From DAINBT01 sp036732785 (GTDB lineage Bacteria > Planctomycetota > Phycisphaerae > Sedimentisphaerales > SM23-30), in contig CAZICK010000077.1 of NCBI GenBank assembly GCA_964537505.1, forward strand, positions 1 to 18,436: a stretch of 18,436 nt of DNA, written 5' to 3'. Every line of letters starts with the position of its first letter. The first letter of the stretch is position 1. Shown piece after piece: positions 7,649-15,415 of this stretch. Under the pieces are notes generated by a model. It made no database searches. It had not been told where the DNA came from and worked only from the letters and a program-made list of their open reading frames with translations. Position numbers and translations under genes: made by a program.

Positions 7649-7962
7649 TTATAACCTCAAAGCAGATTAAACGGTCATTTCAGGAGATTTTACAATCTTG
7701 ACGGAAAAGATAAAGAAAAAACTGAAATATACCCAATGAGTATCATTATACCTGGCAGGGCCAATCGTAACATATTACGGTTTATGTAAACACGGATTTT
7801 TACTACCTGGCATTTCATTCAGTATAGGTATGTAGCGAGCGTAAGCTTTTTGATTACGGGAGGTGTCCTGGTTGTGGACGGGTGAGGCGGTCGATGGTGA
7901 GTGTGAGGGTGTTCATTATCAGGGTTATAAGGCCCATTTTTTCCGATGCCGTTACGGATTTG
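7649..7962. other. Intergenic region between scpB and the parvulin-type gene
   Basis: No gene is supported in these 314 bp. On the minus strand, a perfect TATAAT (7745-7750) lies about 97 nt upstream of the scpB start and may be its -10 box. The best -35 at 17 nt (ATGTTA) is poor, so the promoter is only tentative. Short plus-strand frames at 7863-8130 overlap the 3' end of the isomerase gene and look like its shadow. Confidence 0.4.
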
Positions 7963-8898
7963 TTATTTCAGGTCAGGATGAAGTATGGCGATGGTGGCTT
8001 TGCTTTTCAAATCCTGCTGCAGGTCGAGCATTCGCTGAGTTATTACCCGCCGAATGATGGCCTGGTTCAGTTCGTCGCGTACGTCGTCGAGTTTTACGTT
8101 GTCGGACGGAAAAGACTTTTCCAGTTGTAATATGCACCACCATTCCAGATTATCGTTGTCGTAGTATCGGAATATTCCGCTGCGCCGGCCTGGCTGTTCG
8201 ATGGCGAAGGCTTCCTCGCGAATTTTGGCGGGCACATCCTCGTCGGCCGGCGAAAACGGGCCCAGCAGGCCATCATGGGTCAGCGTAGGCTGGTCCTGCG
8301 AGAACTGTTCGACGAGCTGTGCAAAGTCCGCCCCTTCGTCGAGTTTTCTTTGCGCTTCCTGTATGCTGCGGAAACTGCTCAGGACAAGTTGGCGAACGAG
8401 AACTTTACGATGATGCTGCCGTTGATGTTCGTCCTCGATCATTTTTTCGCTAACGATTACCTCAGGATCGACCAGGCGTCGCAGCAAAACCCTTTTTTCG
8501 ATGATTACGTCAAATTCGTTGCGGGTCAGACCACGGCTGTCCAGCATATAGTTGAACAAGGCCAACTGTTCACGACGTGTCTGGCCGGGCGCCATATCTT
8601 CCAGAACACTGTCAAACTCAGCTTCGATATCTTCCGGGGCGGCGGTCAGTCCCTGCTGTGTAGCGTGTCGGCGGACCAGTTCCAAAAGCACCAACTCGTC
8701 CAGTACCCGCCGACCATAACCTGGCAGCAAGACCTTGAGCAACTGACTTTGGCGCAGCGGCTGACCGTCGATCAAGGCAACGGTGGGGTCATCCGAAGGT
8801 CCGGCAGGAATGGCCGGCTGGTGGGCTGCACAACCGGCAAGATTGACATAAAGAACCAGGCTCATCAGCCACCCAATGTCATATTTTTTAGTAAACAT
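7963..8898 (-). CDS. Lipoprotein parvulin-type (SurA/PpiC-like) peptidyl-prolyl isomerase
   Basis: This is a 311-residue predicted lipoprotein that would assist folding of exported proteins. A short signal peptide (MFTKKYDIGWLMSLVLYVNL) ends in the lipobox LAGC with lipidated Cys23. A SurA-N-like helical region (about 40-150) follows, then a rotamase domain (about 165-262): VRQLVLSSFRSIQEAQRKL, DFAQLVEQFSQD, DGLLGPFSPADEDVPAKI and EEAFAIEQPG are its usual landmarks, followed by a C-terminal helix. The usual GGdLG turn is present as DGLLG, a small deviation. The ATG at 8898 is kept because it gives the full signal peptide; the AGGA next to it is too close to be an ideal ribosome site. It is divergent from the sugar operon, sharing a 164-bp upstream region. 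The fold is clear; the clients are unknown. Confidence 0.85.
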   Translation of the reverse strand: MFTKKYDIGWLMSLVLYVNLAGCAAHQPAIPAGPSDDPTVALIDGQPLRQSQLLKVLLPGYGRRVLDELVLLELVRRHATQQGLTAAPEDIEAEFDSVLEDMAPGQTRREQLALFNYMLDSRGLTRNEFDVIIEKRVLLRRLVDPEVIVSEKMIEDEHQRQHHRKVLVRQLVLSSFRSIQEAQRKLDEGADFAQLVEQFSQDQPTLTHDGLLGPFSPADEDVPAKIREEAFAIEQPGRRSGIFRYYDNDNLEWWCILQLEKSFPSDNVKLDDVRDELNQAIIRRVITQRMLDLQQDLKSKATIAILHPDLK

Positions 8899-8954
8899 TC
8901 CTGAAAAAATACCAGATTAAAGGAACAATTAAAAGAACAAAATTTTGGCAAATA

Positions 8955-8987
8955 CCGCGAAAGTTAACTCAATCGTTATGAGTATAT
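8955..8987 (+). repeat. Repeat element, copy 1 (upstream of the sugar operon)
   Basis: The last 22 nt (8966-8987, containing ACTCAATCGTTATGAGT) match 12067-12088 at 21 of 22 positions, and the similarity extends left through CCGCGAAAG. ACTCA and TGAGT form an inverted pair with a 7-nt centre, as in many dimeric repressor operators. It lies just upstream of the likely -35 box of the amidohydrolase operon. Confidence 0.7.
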
Positions 8988-8994
8988 ATTTCTC

Positions 8995-9023
8995 TTGCGG
9001 TTCGATTGGGCTGATGGTATATC
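8995..9023 (+). promoter_or_regulatory. Possible promoter of the amidohydrolase operon
   Basis: TTGCGG (8995-9000) and TATATC (9018-9023) are 17 nt apart, about 40 nt upstream of the ATG at 9063. Both boxes are imperfect. The repeat element at 8955-8987 ends 7 nt before the -35 box, where an activator or upstream repressor could bind. Confidence 0.4.
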
Positions 9024-9062
9024 TCTTCTGTGACTGAACCTACAAGCCAGAGGCGCCAGCGG

Positions 9063-9923
9063 ATGAAAATTGATGCACACCAACATTTTTGGAACTATGA
9101 CAGACAGGAATACTCATGGATCGACGAGTCCATGGCGTCTTTGAATCGCGATTTTCTGCCTGGGGATCTGGCTGAGTTACTCAAACAAAACAACATCGAC
9201 GGTACGGTAGCCGTCCAGGCCCGGCAGAGTCTGATCGAAACCGAGTGGCTTTTACGACTGGCTGAGAACCACAATTTTATCAGAGGCGTTGTCGGGTGGG
9301 TCGAGCTGGCGAGTTCGCACGTAGAGTCGGATATCGCCCGTTTCGCCACGAACCCAAAACTCAAAGGTTTGCGGCACGTACTGCACGACGAACAAGATGA
9401 CCGATATATGCTGCGTGACGATTTTCTACACGGTCTGGCTAAACTGCAAAAGTTTAACCTCACATACGATATTCTCATTTTTCCCCGCCATATCAAATTC
9501 GCGTGTCAGCTTGTTCGCCGGTTTCCGCAGCAGCTTTTCGTTGTGGACCACATCGCCAAGCCGGCTATTAGAACTGGTCAGGCGGGGGCGTGGCGGCAGG
9601 AGATGGGGCAATTGGCCGAGGCAGAGAATGTTTATTGCAAGATCAGCGGCATGGTCACCGAGGCATCGTGGACCGACTGGAGCAAGGCCGATTTCCTGCC
9701 CTATATGGAGGCGGTGCTGGAGGCATTCGGAGCCGAGCGGCTGATGTTTGGCAGCGACTGGCCTGTTTGTACCGTAGCCGCAAAGTATGATCAGGTACTC
9801 GATATCGTTACAGATTTTCTCGGCAGGGTTTCTCCTACTGAGCAAGCAAAAATTATGGGCCGCAATGCCGTTAATTTTTATAATCTGCAAGACTCTCATA
9901 AAACCGGAGAACGAACATCATGA
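9063..9923 (+). CDS. Amidohydrolase-family sugar lactonase (COG3618, L-fuconolactonase-like)
   Basis: This is a 286-residue TIM-barrel metal-dependent hydrolase of the amidohydrolase-2 group, whose characterised members open sugar-acid lactones such as L-fucono- or L-rhamnono-lactone. It starts with the family's typical MKIDAHQHFW, giving the HxH metal pair His6/His8; a further His is in VDHIAKP (His163), and the catalytic Asp is in GSDWPVC (Asp232). The ATG at 9063 is preferred to the upstream GTG at 9030 because the family begins at this motif and AGAGG (9049-9053) lies 9 nt upstream; the GTG would add only a polar TEPTSQRRQR tail. It is the first gene of the operon and overlaps the next by the 4 nt ATGA. 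The exact sugar is inferred from neighbours, not proven. Confidence 0.88.
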   Translation: MKIDAHQHFWNYDRQEYSWIDESMASLNRDFLPGDLAELLKQNNIDGTVAVQARQSLIETEWLLRLAENHNFIRGVVGWVELASSHVESDIARFATNPKLKGLRHVLHDEQDDRYMLRDDFLHGLAKLQKFNLTYDILIFPRHIKFACQLVRRFPQQLFVVDHIAKPAIRTGQAGAWRQEMGQLAEAENVYCKISGMVTEASWTDWSKADFLPYMEAVLEAFGAERLMFGSDWPVCTVAAKYDQVLDIVTDFLGRVSPTEQAKIMGRNAVNFYNLQDSHKTGERTS

Positions 9924-10969
9924 CCATTCTTAGCCAAAAGCAACAATTGGGGACAACTGATCTTTCGGTGCCGCCGATCATTTTCGGTACAAGCTGTCTT
10001 GGCAATCTTTATCAGGAAGTACCCTACGAAACGAAACTCGCTATCGCCGGTGAATGGTTCAAATATGTCGAAAAACCGGTCGTGCTGGATTCGGCGGGCA
10101 AATACGGGGCCGGCCTGGCCCTGGAGATGATCGGCAAGACACTGGGCGAACTTGGCGTGCAATCGGATCAAGTCATTATCTCCAATAAGCTCGGCTGGAA
10201 ACGCGTACCACTGAAAGGCCTTGAGCCTACCTTCGAACCTGGCGCCTGGTTCGGAATCGCTCACGACGGGGAACAGCACATCAGTTATGAAGGTATTCTT
10301 AAATGCTACCAGCAGGGCTGCGAGTTGCTCGGCAGCCAATATTCTCCGGCAGTCGTATCTGTGCATGACCCTGACGAATACCTCGGCGGCAAGGCCGACC
10401 CCGACGAGCGAAACAAACGTTTCCGGCATGTGGTCTGCGCCTATCAAGCCCTACACGAACTCAAGGCTCAGGGCTGTGTCAAGGCCGTGGGCGTAGGCGC
10501 CAAGGACTGGACCGTAATTCGTGAACTTGCTGACGCTGTCGAACTCGACTGGGTAATGTTCGCCTGCAGCCTGACCGTCTATACCCACCCGTCGGAGTTG
10601 ATCAGGTTCATGGAAGAACTAAACAGAAGAAATGTCGGCATAATCAATTCCGCCGTTTTTAACGCCGGTTTCCTTATCGGCGGTGGATATTTCGATTATC
10701 GCAAACCCGACCCGAAAAGGGATGCCGATTTATTCGGTTGGCGTGACCGCTTTTTGTCGCTTTGCAAAAAACATGATGTAAGGCCCGCTACCGCCTGCGT
10801 ACAGTTCGGCATTTCGCCGCCGGGCGTAATCAGCGTCGCTTTGAATTCGAGCAAACCGCAGCGCATACGGGAAAACGTCGAGCTGGTAAGCACAGCCGTT
10901 CCAGCCGAGTTCTGGATCGCAGCGAAAGATGCCGACTTGATCGACAAAAACTACCCTTACTTGGGATAA
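9920..10969 (+). CDS. Aldo/keto reductase, L-fucose / D-threo-aldose 1-dehydrogenase-like
   Basis: This is a 349-residue NAD(P)-dependent oxidoreductase of the aldo/keto reductase fold. The opening LGTTDLSVPPIIFGTSCLGNL is the family's first strand, and the catalytic tetrad can be placed at Asp57, Tyr62 (DSAGKYG), Lys90 (ISNKLGW) and His149 (VSVHDPDEY). The overall pattern, including GNLYQEV after the first strand, is closest to bacterial enzymes oxidising L-fucose, L-galactose or D-threo-aldoses to lactones (COG0667). Its start overlaps the lactonase stop (ATGA), with GGAG at 9906-9909 as ribosome site, implying translational coupling. The product of this step would be the substrate of the preceding lactonase. 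The substrate is inferred; a pyridoxal 4-dehydrogenase-type activity is an alternative in the same subgroup. Confidence 0.85.
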   Translation: MTILSQKQQLGTTDLSVPPIIFGTSCLGNLYQEVPYETKLAIAGEWFKYVEKPVVLDSAGKYGAGLALEMIGKTLGELGVQSDQVIISNKLGWKRVPLKGLEPTFEPGAWFGIAHDGEQHISYEGILKCYQQGCELLGSQYSPAVVSVHDPDEYLGGKADPDERNKRFRHVVCAYQALHELKAQGCVKAVGVGAKDWTVIRELADAVELDWVMFACSLTVYTHPSELIRFMEELNRRNVGIINSAVFNAGFLIGGGYFDYRKPDPKRDADLFGWRDRFLSLCKKHDVRPATACVQFGISPPGVISVALNSSKPQRIRENVELVSTAVPAEFWIAAKDADLIDKNYPYLG

Positions 10970-10987
10970 CAGAATTTAAGGAAGATA

Positions 10988-12013
10988 ATGAAAGCAGCCA
11001 AAATAGTACGACCAGGCAGCGTCGAAGTGGCCGAGATACCGCTGCCGCAAATAGAATCGGATCAGGTGCTGTTGGGGATCAGGGCCTTGGGTCTATGCGG
11101 CAGTGATTTGGCAACCTACAAGGGCCTGAACCCACTGGTAGCTTATCCGCGGATTCCCGGGCATGAAATCGCCGCCGAGATTAAGGAACTGGGTTCGGAT
11201 GTAGCCGCCGATTTGAAAATTGGTGACTCGGTTACGGTTTCACCTTATAGTGCCTGCGGCAAGTGTTCCGCGTGCCGGATCGGGCGAGTAAACTGCTGCC
11301 AATACAACCAAACCATGGGTGTTCAGCGAGATGGGGCGGCTACGGAATATATAGCTGTTCCTTACAAAAAAGTCTTTAAGGTGTGCGGCCTGACCGACGA
11401 ACAAATATCGCTTATCGAACCTCTAAGTGTAGGTTGGCACGCGACCAACCGGGCTGAAGTTTCTCCGGGGGATATTGTGCTTGTTTTCGGCTGCGGCGTT
11501 ATCGGTCTGGGCGCTATTATCGCCGCCGCGTACAAAAAGGCAACCGTAGTTGCTGTGGATATTGACAATGCCAAGCTCCAAAAGGCACAAAAACTCGGCG
11601 CCAAGTTCACCATAAACTCTGAGAGGCAAAACCTGCCGGCTATGGTTAGTGAAATCACCGCCGGTTATGGTCCCCATGTGGTTATCGAGGCGGTGGGATT
11701 GCCGGCCACCTTCCGGCAGGCTGTGGAGATCGTATGTTTTGCCGGGCGGGTCGTCTATGTCGGTTATGCAGGGCAAAAGGTCGAGTACGAGACCAAACTG
11801 TTTGTCAGTAAGGAACTGGACATCAAAGGCTCACGAAACGCTTTGGACAGTGAATTTGGCTCGGTTATCGCGATGCTCACCTCTGGCACGATAGATATTG
11901 GTCCTTTGATCACTCATCGTTACCGTCTTGACCAGCTTGGCCAAGCCCTGGGGTTTTGGCGGCAAAACCCTGCTGACGTAACGAAGATCTTGATTGGAAG
12001 AGGGCACGAGTAG
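10988..12013 (+). CDS. Zinc-dependent alcohol/polyol dehydrogenase (MDR family)
   Basis: This 341-residue medium-chain dehydrogenase has ligands of the catalytic zinc at Cys37 (LCGSD), His59/Glu60 (PGHE) and Glu144 (IEPLS). Structural-zinc cysteines are Cys90, Cys93, Cys96 and Cys104. The Rossmann motif is GCGVIG (168-173), and Asp191 at the end of the second strand favours NAD over NADP. This subgroup (COG1063) oxidises secondary alcohols of sugars and sugar acids, e.g. threonine, sorbitol or L-galactonate dehydrogenases. It follows the reductase by 18 nt, with AAGGAAG directly upstream, so it belongs to the operon. In an L-fucose-type pathway it could oxidise the C4 or C5 hydroxyl of a sugar acid. 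Its last codons overlap the string GGCACGAGTAGT also seen after hppA. Confidence 0.88.
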   Translation: MKAAKIVRPGSVEVAEIPLPQIESDQVLLGIRALGLCGSDLATYKGLNPLVAYPRIPGHEIAAEIKELGSDVAADLKIGDSVTVSPYSACGKCSACRIGRVNCCQYNQTMGVQRDGAATEYIAVPYKKVFKVCGLTDEQISLIEPLSVGWHATNRAEVSPGDIVLVFGCGVIGLGAIIAAAYKKATVVAVDIDNAKLQKAQKLGAKFTINSERQNLPAMVSEITAGYGPHVVIEAVGLPATFRQAVEIVCFAGRVVYVGYAGQKVEYETKLFVSKELDIKGSRNALDSEFGSVIAMLTSGTIDIGPLITHRYRLDQLGQALGFWRQNPADVTKILIGRGHE

Positions 12014-12053
12014 TACGGTCAGTTTGAGCAATAAGAAAGCGGGACACGTAGAG

Positions 12054-12088
12054 CCGCGTAAGCGGAAACTCAATCGTTATGCGTATAT
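12054..12088 (+). repeat. Repeat element, copy 2 (upstream of the LamG/propeller gene)
   Basis: Near-identical copy of 8966-8987 at 12067-12088 (one mismatch), with further similarity to its left (CCGCGTAAG against CCGCGAAAG). In this copy CCGC-GTAA-GCGG (12054-12065) can form a small GNRA-type tetraloop hairpin, absent in copy 1. It overlaps an in-frame ATG at 12079 and ends 11 nt before the ATG at 12100. Confidence 0.7.
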
Positions 12089-12099
12089 GGATTCGTCCT

Positions 12100-13656
12100 A
12101 TGAAAAAATTGGTAACGGCAAAAAAAACGATCCAATGGAAACCGCTTTGTATTCTTGCCCTGGCGGCAATACTGTGGGGCAGTTGGAAATATGCCTGCGG
12201 GCCGTCTCGTCCGGCAATTGAATTCGACGGCGTGGATGACTATCTTTTGTGTGATGACGAGCCAAGCCTGGATGTTACCGATCAGATTACCGTTGAGGCA
12301 TGGGTCAAAGGCCGATTTGCCGACGACGCCCAACATACGATAATACGCAAAGGCAATGCGTACTATCTTGGCGTTGCCAATCATCGGCTGAATGGCGCCA
12401 TTAACACGACCAATTGGAAAACTGTTCAGGCAAGCTCTGTATTGACCGACGATCGATGGCACCATTTCGCCATGACATATAGCAGAGTCGAACCGGCTCC
12501 GAAAGCGACAACCCTGGACGACTTCAATGGTTTGAGAATCGATGGCGACAGGCCCGCTGTGCGGGGCGGTGCTCCCGGTGAATTCGACGAACATATTCGG
12601 GAAATAGGAAACGTACTGTGCGAACCGGACGAACCCGATCCAGGTAAGAAATACAAGATTTTCTATAGCGGATATCATGGCACTTATAAAGGAAACAATG
12701 TTGGCATCGGCTATGCGTATTCAGCGGATGGAAAGACATGGACCAAACACCCCAACAAAATCATCGACCGGCCTCTCGAAGACCCTTATGTCGTAAACAA
12801 CGATGGTACGTATTATTTATTTGCCGAAGACAAAGCCGATATGCCCTTCAGAAACATTCGGCGTTATCATTCCCCTGACTGCCTGAACTGGGCCGATGAC
12901 GGTGATGTGTTTGACGTACGGGCCGGCGGAGACCCTGTTGATTGGGAAGCTCAGGACGTCAGCTCGCCGGTTGTCTGGATCGAAAATGATATTTGGTATC
13001 TGCTTTATGAAGGAAGAGGCGGAGGATATTGGGGTAAGATCGGGCTGGCTACTTCGCGCGACGGCGTGCATTGGACCAGATACAAAAACAATCCCGTCTT
13101 TGACAGCGGCTCACCTGGAAACTGGGACGAAACCAACGTTGTCTGCGACGACATAATAAAAGTTGGCGCAAGATATTACATGACCTATCACGGCTATGGC
13201 GCCTCGGGACCTACCGGTTATTGGTCGGGCCTGGCTTATTCCGACGATCTGCACAACTGGGTCAGGCACTCGGACAATCCATTTTCTATTTGTCTGACGG
13301 TTATGTTTTTGTACGATACGGAGTATGTGTTATTTTGTGAAGACATCGGTGGGGTCTTTCGATCCAATCCCTGTATAGTTTCTTCGCCCCGTCTTTATAT
13401 TGACGGTCTTGAGCAGCATTATCTTATCAGGCAAGACTGCGATAACGCCCCCATAACCGCCGACGACCACCCGGTGAGCATTGGTAAGTCACCCGTAGGA
13501 ATCCCATATTTTTTCCGGGGAAGCATCAGCCGCCTGCGCATCTGGGGTCAGGCTCTGAGTCCACGTGAAATCCGCTGGGCAATGGACGGGGTCTTAGCTG
13601 AAAACGAACCCAATTTGGTGGCAGCCTGCTGGGAATTCGACCAGGGTGGGGGCTGA
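12100..13656 (+). CDS. Exported protein: LamG domain split by a nested five-bladed-propeller (GH43-like) domain
   Basis: This is a 518-residue exported protein. A basic n-region and hydrophobic stretch (ILALAAILWGSW) form a signal peptide or anchor; the following YACG is a poor lipobox. Residues 39-128 are the first half of a LamG/concanavalin-type domain (AIEFDGVDDYLL through DDRWHHFAMTYS). The second half resumes at LYIDGLEQ (from 432) and ends with the family's FFRGSISRLRIWGQALSPREI. Between them, about 300 residues show propeller repeats: paired blocks like PAVRGGAPGEFDE and NPVFDSGSPGNWDETN, each followed by YY/F-x-Y-G and sADGKTW/sDDLHNW strands. This resembles GH43/GH32/GH117-type glycosidases. 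Candidate acidic residues are Asp228 (EDPY), Glu283/Asp286 and Asp343/Glu344; the true catalytic set is unassigned. ATG 12100 is chosen for the MKK signal start and because ATG 12079 lies inside the repeat element. The gene follows the sugar operon by 86 nt and may be co-regulated with it. Confidence 0.8.
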   Translation: MKKLVTAKKTIQWKPLCILALAAILWGSWKYACGPSRPAIEFDGVDDYLLCDDEPSLDVTDQITVEAWVKGRFADDAQHTIIRKGNAYYLGVANHRLNGAINTTNWKTVQASSVLTDDRWHHFAMTYSRVEPAPKATTLDDFNGLRIDGDRPAVRGGAPGEFDEHIREIGNVLCEPDEPDPGKKYKIFYSGYHGTYKGNNVGIGYAYSADGKTWTKHPNKIIDRPLEDPYVVNNDGTYYLFAEDKADMPFRNIRRYHSPDCLNWADDGDVFDVRAGGDPVDWEAQDVSSPVVWIENDIWYLLYEGRGGGYWGKIGLATSRDGVHWTRYKNNPVFDSGSPGNWDETNVVCDDIIKVGARYYMTYHGYGASGPTGYWSGLAYSDDLHNWVRHSDNPFSICLTVMFLYDTEYVLFCEDIGGVFRSNPCIVSSPRLYIDGLEQHYLIRQDCDNAPITADDHPVSIGKSPVGIPYFFRGSISRLRIWGQALSPREIRWAMDGVLAENEPNLVAACWEFDQGGG

Positions 13657-13733
13657 ACCGTTTATGCCCCCTTCAACTCCGCTAATCATGACTATTTGGC
13701 CCATTAAAAAAACGCATCGCAATTTTTTTACTA

Positions 13734-13763
13734 TTGACATTCTGTCGGGCGATACCATAGAAT
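13734..13763 (+). promoter_or_regulatory. Sigma-70-like promoter of the universal stress protein gene
   Basis: A perfect TTGACA (13734-13739) and TAGAAT (13758-13763) are separated by 18 nt, 49 nt upstream of the ATG. The -10 box equals that proposed for clpC. This is one of the strongest-looking promoters in the window. Confidence 0.75.
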
Positions 13764-13812
13764 CCTGTGCAGGCCAAATTTGTAAAATCAATCTTATTTG
13801 GAGGTGCAGGCT

Positions 13813-14301
13813 ATGTCGGATGTCAACAATACGATAAATCTCAGGAAAATATTGTACCCAACCGATTTTTCGGAGCATTCGTTAGCGGCCCTGCCACATG
13901 CCCTGAGCCTTTCGCAGCAGTACCATACCGAGTTGCACTGCCTGCACGTGGTCGATGAGACGTACCAGTATTGGGTGGCCGGGACCGACAACGCAGTACC
14001 AACGGTCATCTCGGACGATGAAATAATGGATTCAGCCCTGCAGCAAATGGACGAATTCATCGCTAACCATCTGGTTCAGGCAAAAGATCAATTGGTAAGC
14101 ACAGTTATTCCCGGCCGTCCTTTTGTCGAGATAATACGCTACGCCAAAAAGCACGAGATTGATTTAATAGTAATCGCCACGCACGGTCACGGAGCACTGG
14201 CCTCGATGTTACTGGGCAGCGTCACGGAAAAAGTTGTTCGCAAAGCCCCTTGTCCGGTACTGACCGTTCGGCAGCACGGGCACAAATTCGAAATGCCCTG
14301 A
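13813..14301 (+). CDS. Universal stress protein, UspA family
   Basis: This is a 162-residue cytoplasmic protein with the single-domain Usp fold, which binds ATP in many members and helps survival under starvation or stress. It opens with INLRKILYPTDFSEHS (Asp18 in the nucleotide region). Near the end, ATHGHGALASMLLGSVTEKV corresponds to the ATP-binding pattern G-2x-G-9x-G-S/T, here with Ala122 instead of the first Gly, then Gly125, Gly135 and Ser136. It finishes with APCPVLTVR. A TTG at 13798 would add five residues but sits on the ribosome binding site TGGAGGT (13799-13805), so the ATG at 13813, 7 nt after the site, is the start. It is a single-gene unit with a strong promoter and its own weak terminator. 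Confidence 0.93.
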   Translation: MSDVNNTINLRKILYPTDFSEHSLAALPHALSLSQQYHTELHCLHVVDETYQYWVAGTDNAVPTVISDDEIMDSALQQMDEFIANHLVQAKDQLVSTVIPGRPFVEIIRYAKKHEIDLIVIATHGHGALASMLLGSVTEKVVRKAPCPVLTVRQHGHKFEMP

Positions 14302-14305
14302 AGCA

Positions 14306-14332
14306 GACCCGTGGACTAACGGGGTCGGTTTT
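14306..14332 (+). terminator. Weak intrinsic terminator after the universal stress protein gene
   Basis: GACCCGT (14306-14312) pairs with ACGGGGTC (14319-14326) with one bulged G, loop of 6 nt, followed by GGTTTT. It starts 5 nt after the stop codon, in the convergent gap with the first FKBP gene. Confidence 0.5.
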
Positions 14333-14372
14333 GCAGAGCGGTTTGGCTGTGGCTCTTGCCTGTTTAGGTTAT

Positions 14373-15239
14373 TTACTTTTTTTGCTGATCGGGCTGGTAC
14401 TCTTTTTTGATGACGGGGGAGTTAGTTTTTTGGGTGGTAGGGTCGGTACTTTTTTGGGTGACCGGGTCAGATGGAGCTTTGACGATTTCGAGTAGTTCTA
14501 TCTCGAAGATCAATGTAGAATTAGGTGGGATGTTTCGGCTTCCGCGTGCGCCGTAGGCGAGTTCGGACGGGATAAACAATTGCCATTTAGCCCCGGTTTT
14601 CATAAGTTGTATCGCTTCGGTCCAGCCTTTTATAACACCGGTAACAGGGAAGGTGGCAGGTTCGTTTCGTTTGTAGGAGCTGTCGAATTCCTCGCCGTTT
14701 AAGAAGGTTCCGCGATAGTTGGTCTTTACCTTATCCTGAGCGGTAGGTTTTGGGCCGGTGCCTTCGGTAATAACTTTGTATTGCAAACCGCTGGGCAGGG
14801 TCTGTACGCCGGGTTTTGTTTTGTTTTCTTCCATAAACTTAGTTCCGGCGGCCAGGTTTTCTACGGCCTGTTTTTCTAGTTTTTCGGTCCGTTGAGTCTG
14901 CATGCGGGTGCTAAAAGCCTGTAAGGTTTGTTGGGTTTGATCTTCAGTCAAGGCAAGCTCTCGCTGATCGAAGGCGTCTTTTAGGCCCTGGATCAACATG
15001 CCTATATTAAGGGCAAAATCGTCTTTTTTCAAGTCCAGCAGGCTCCGGCCCATCTGGGTGCCAATAGCATAGCTGACCTTGTCCTCCTCGTTTTTGAAGG
15101 TTGAATCGGCTTTTTTCGCCTCCAGCTTTGGCTCTAGATTGTCAGGAGTCGGGGTTTTCGCCTTATCCTCGGCAGCATCTACGGTTATCATCTGAGCTAA
15201 CACTACAACTACTGTTACTAACAAGATTTTCGCGTTCAT
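14373..15239 (-). CDS. Exported FKBP-type peptidyl-prolyl isomerase, paralogue 1 (FkpA/Mip-like)
   Basis: This 288-residue periplasmic FKBP catalyses cis-trans isomerisation of prolyl bonds in exported proteins. A Sec signal peptide covers about residues 1-22 (LLVTVVVVLAQMITVDA). A helical N-terminal dimerisation domain (about 45-140; KVSYAIGTQMGRSLLDL) is followed by the FKBP domain (about 165-254), with pocket residues Tyr175, Phe185/Asp186, Arg191, Phe197, Val202/Ile203, Trp206, Tyr229 and Ile237 (AYGARGSRNIPPNSTL) all conserved. A polar Gln/Lys/Pro tail follows EIVK254. The ATG at 15239 is preferred to the GTG at 15248, because that GTG is part of the ribosome site AAGGTGA; the duplicated paralogue starts at the same position. 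It has a near-consensus promoter at 15325-15353. It is one of two tandem copies. Confidence 0.92.
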   Translation of the reverse strand: MNAKILLVTVVVVLAQMITVDAAEDKAKTPTPDNLEPKLEAKKADSTFKNEEDKVSYAIGTQMGRSLLDLKKDDFALNIGMLIQGLKDAFDQRELALTEDQTQQTLQAFSTRMQTQRTEKLEKQAVENLAAGTKFMEENKTKPGVQTLPSGLQYKVITEGTGPKPTAQDKVKTNYRGTFLNGEEFDSSYKRNEPATFPVTGVIKGWTEAIQLMKTGAKWQLFIPSELAYGARGSRNIPPNSTLIFEIELLEIVKAPSDPVTQKSTDPTTQKTNSPVIKKEYQPDQQKK

Positions 15240-15324
15240 TTTTTTCACCTTAAGCTAAATGGTTTTTCTTATGTATTCAAACGCCACAAGTGACGTTTCC
15301 AACGTAAATTTTCAAGCGGTTCGC

Positions 15325-15353
15325 ATTATAGAGGAAAGCCACAAAAGAGTCAA
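15325..15353 (-). promoter_or_regulatory. Sigma-70-like promoter of FKBP paralogue 1
   Basis: Reading the minus strand: TTGACT (15348-15353), 17-nt spacer, TATAAT (15325-15330), about 85 nt before the start codon. It is conserved in the duplicated copy at 16468-16496. Confidence 0.75.
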
Positions 15354-15386
15354 CCCCTAAAATGATTTTATTGGGCGGCAAGGCGC

Positions 15387-15415
15387 CCGGTAATGTATAA
15401 AGCGTATATTGCCGG
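15387..15415. repeat. Inverted repeat upstream of FKBP paralogue 1
   Basis: CCGGTAATGTAT and GTATATTGCCGG form an imperfect stem of about 12 pairs (three G-U) around a short loop; the copy at 16530-16558 is the same. It lies upstream of the FKBP promoter and about 70 bp beyond the PAP2 stop codon when read on the minus strand, so it may be a remnant PAP2 terminator or a regulatory site. Confidence 0.5.

Noticed and set aside
7863..8130. Plus-strand frames overlapping the 3' end of the parvulin gene
   Set aside because: They run opposite a well-supported coding sequence and show no family features.
12079..12099. ATG at 12079 as start of the LamG/propeller protein
   Set aside because: It lies inside the repeat element that is non-coding in its other copy, and the ATG at 12100 begins a typical MKK signal sequence; still possible.
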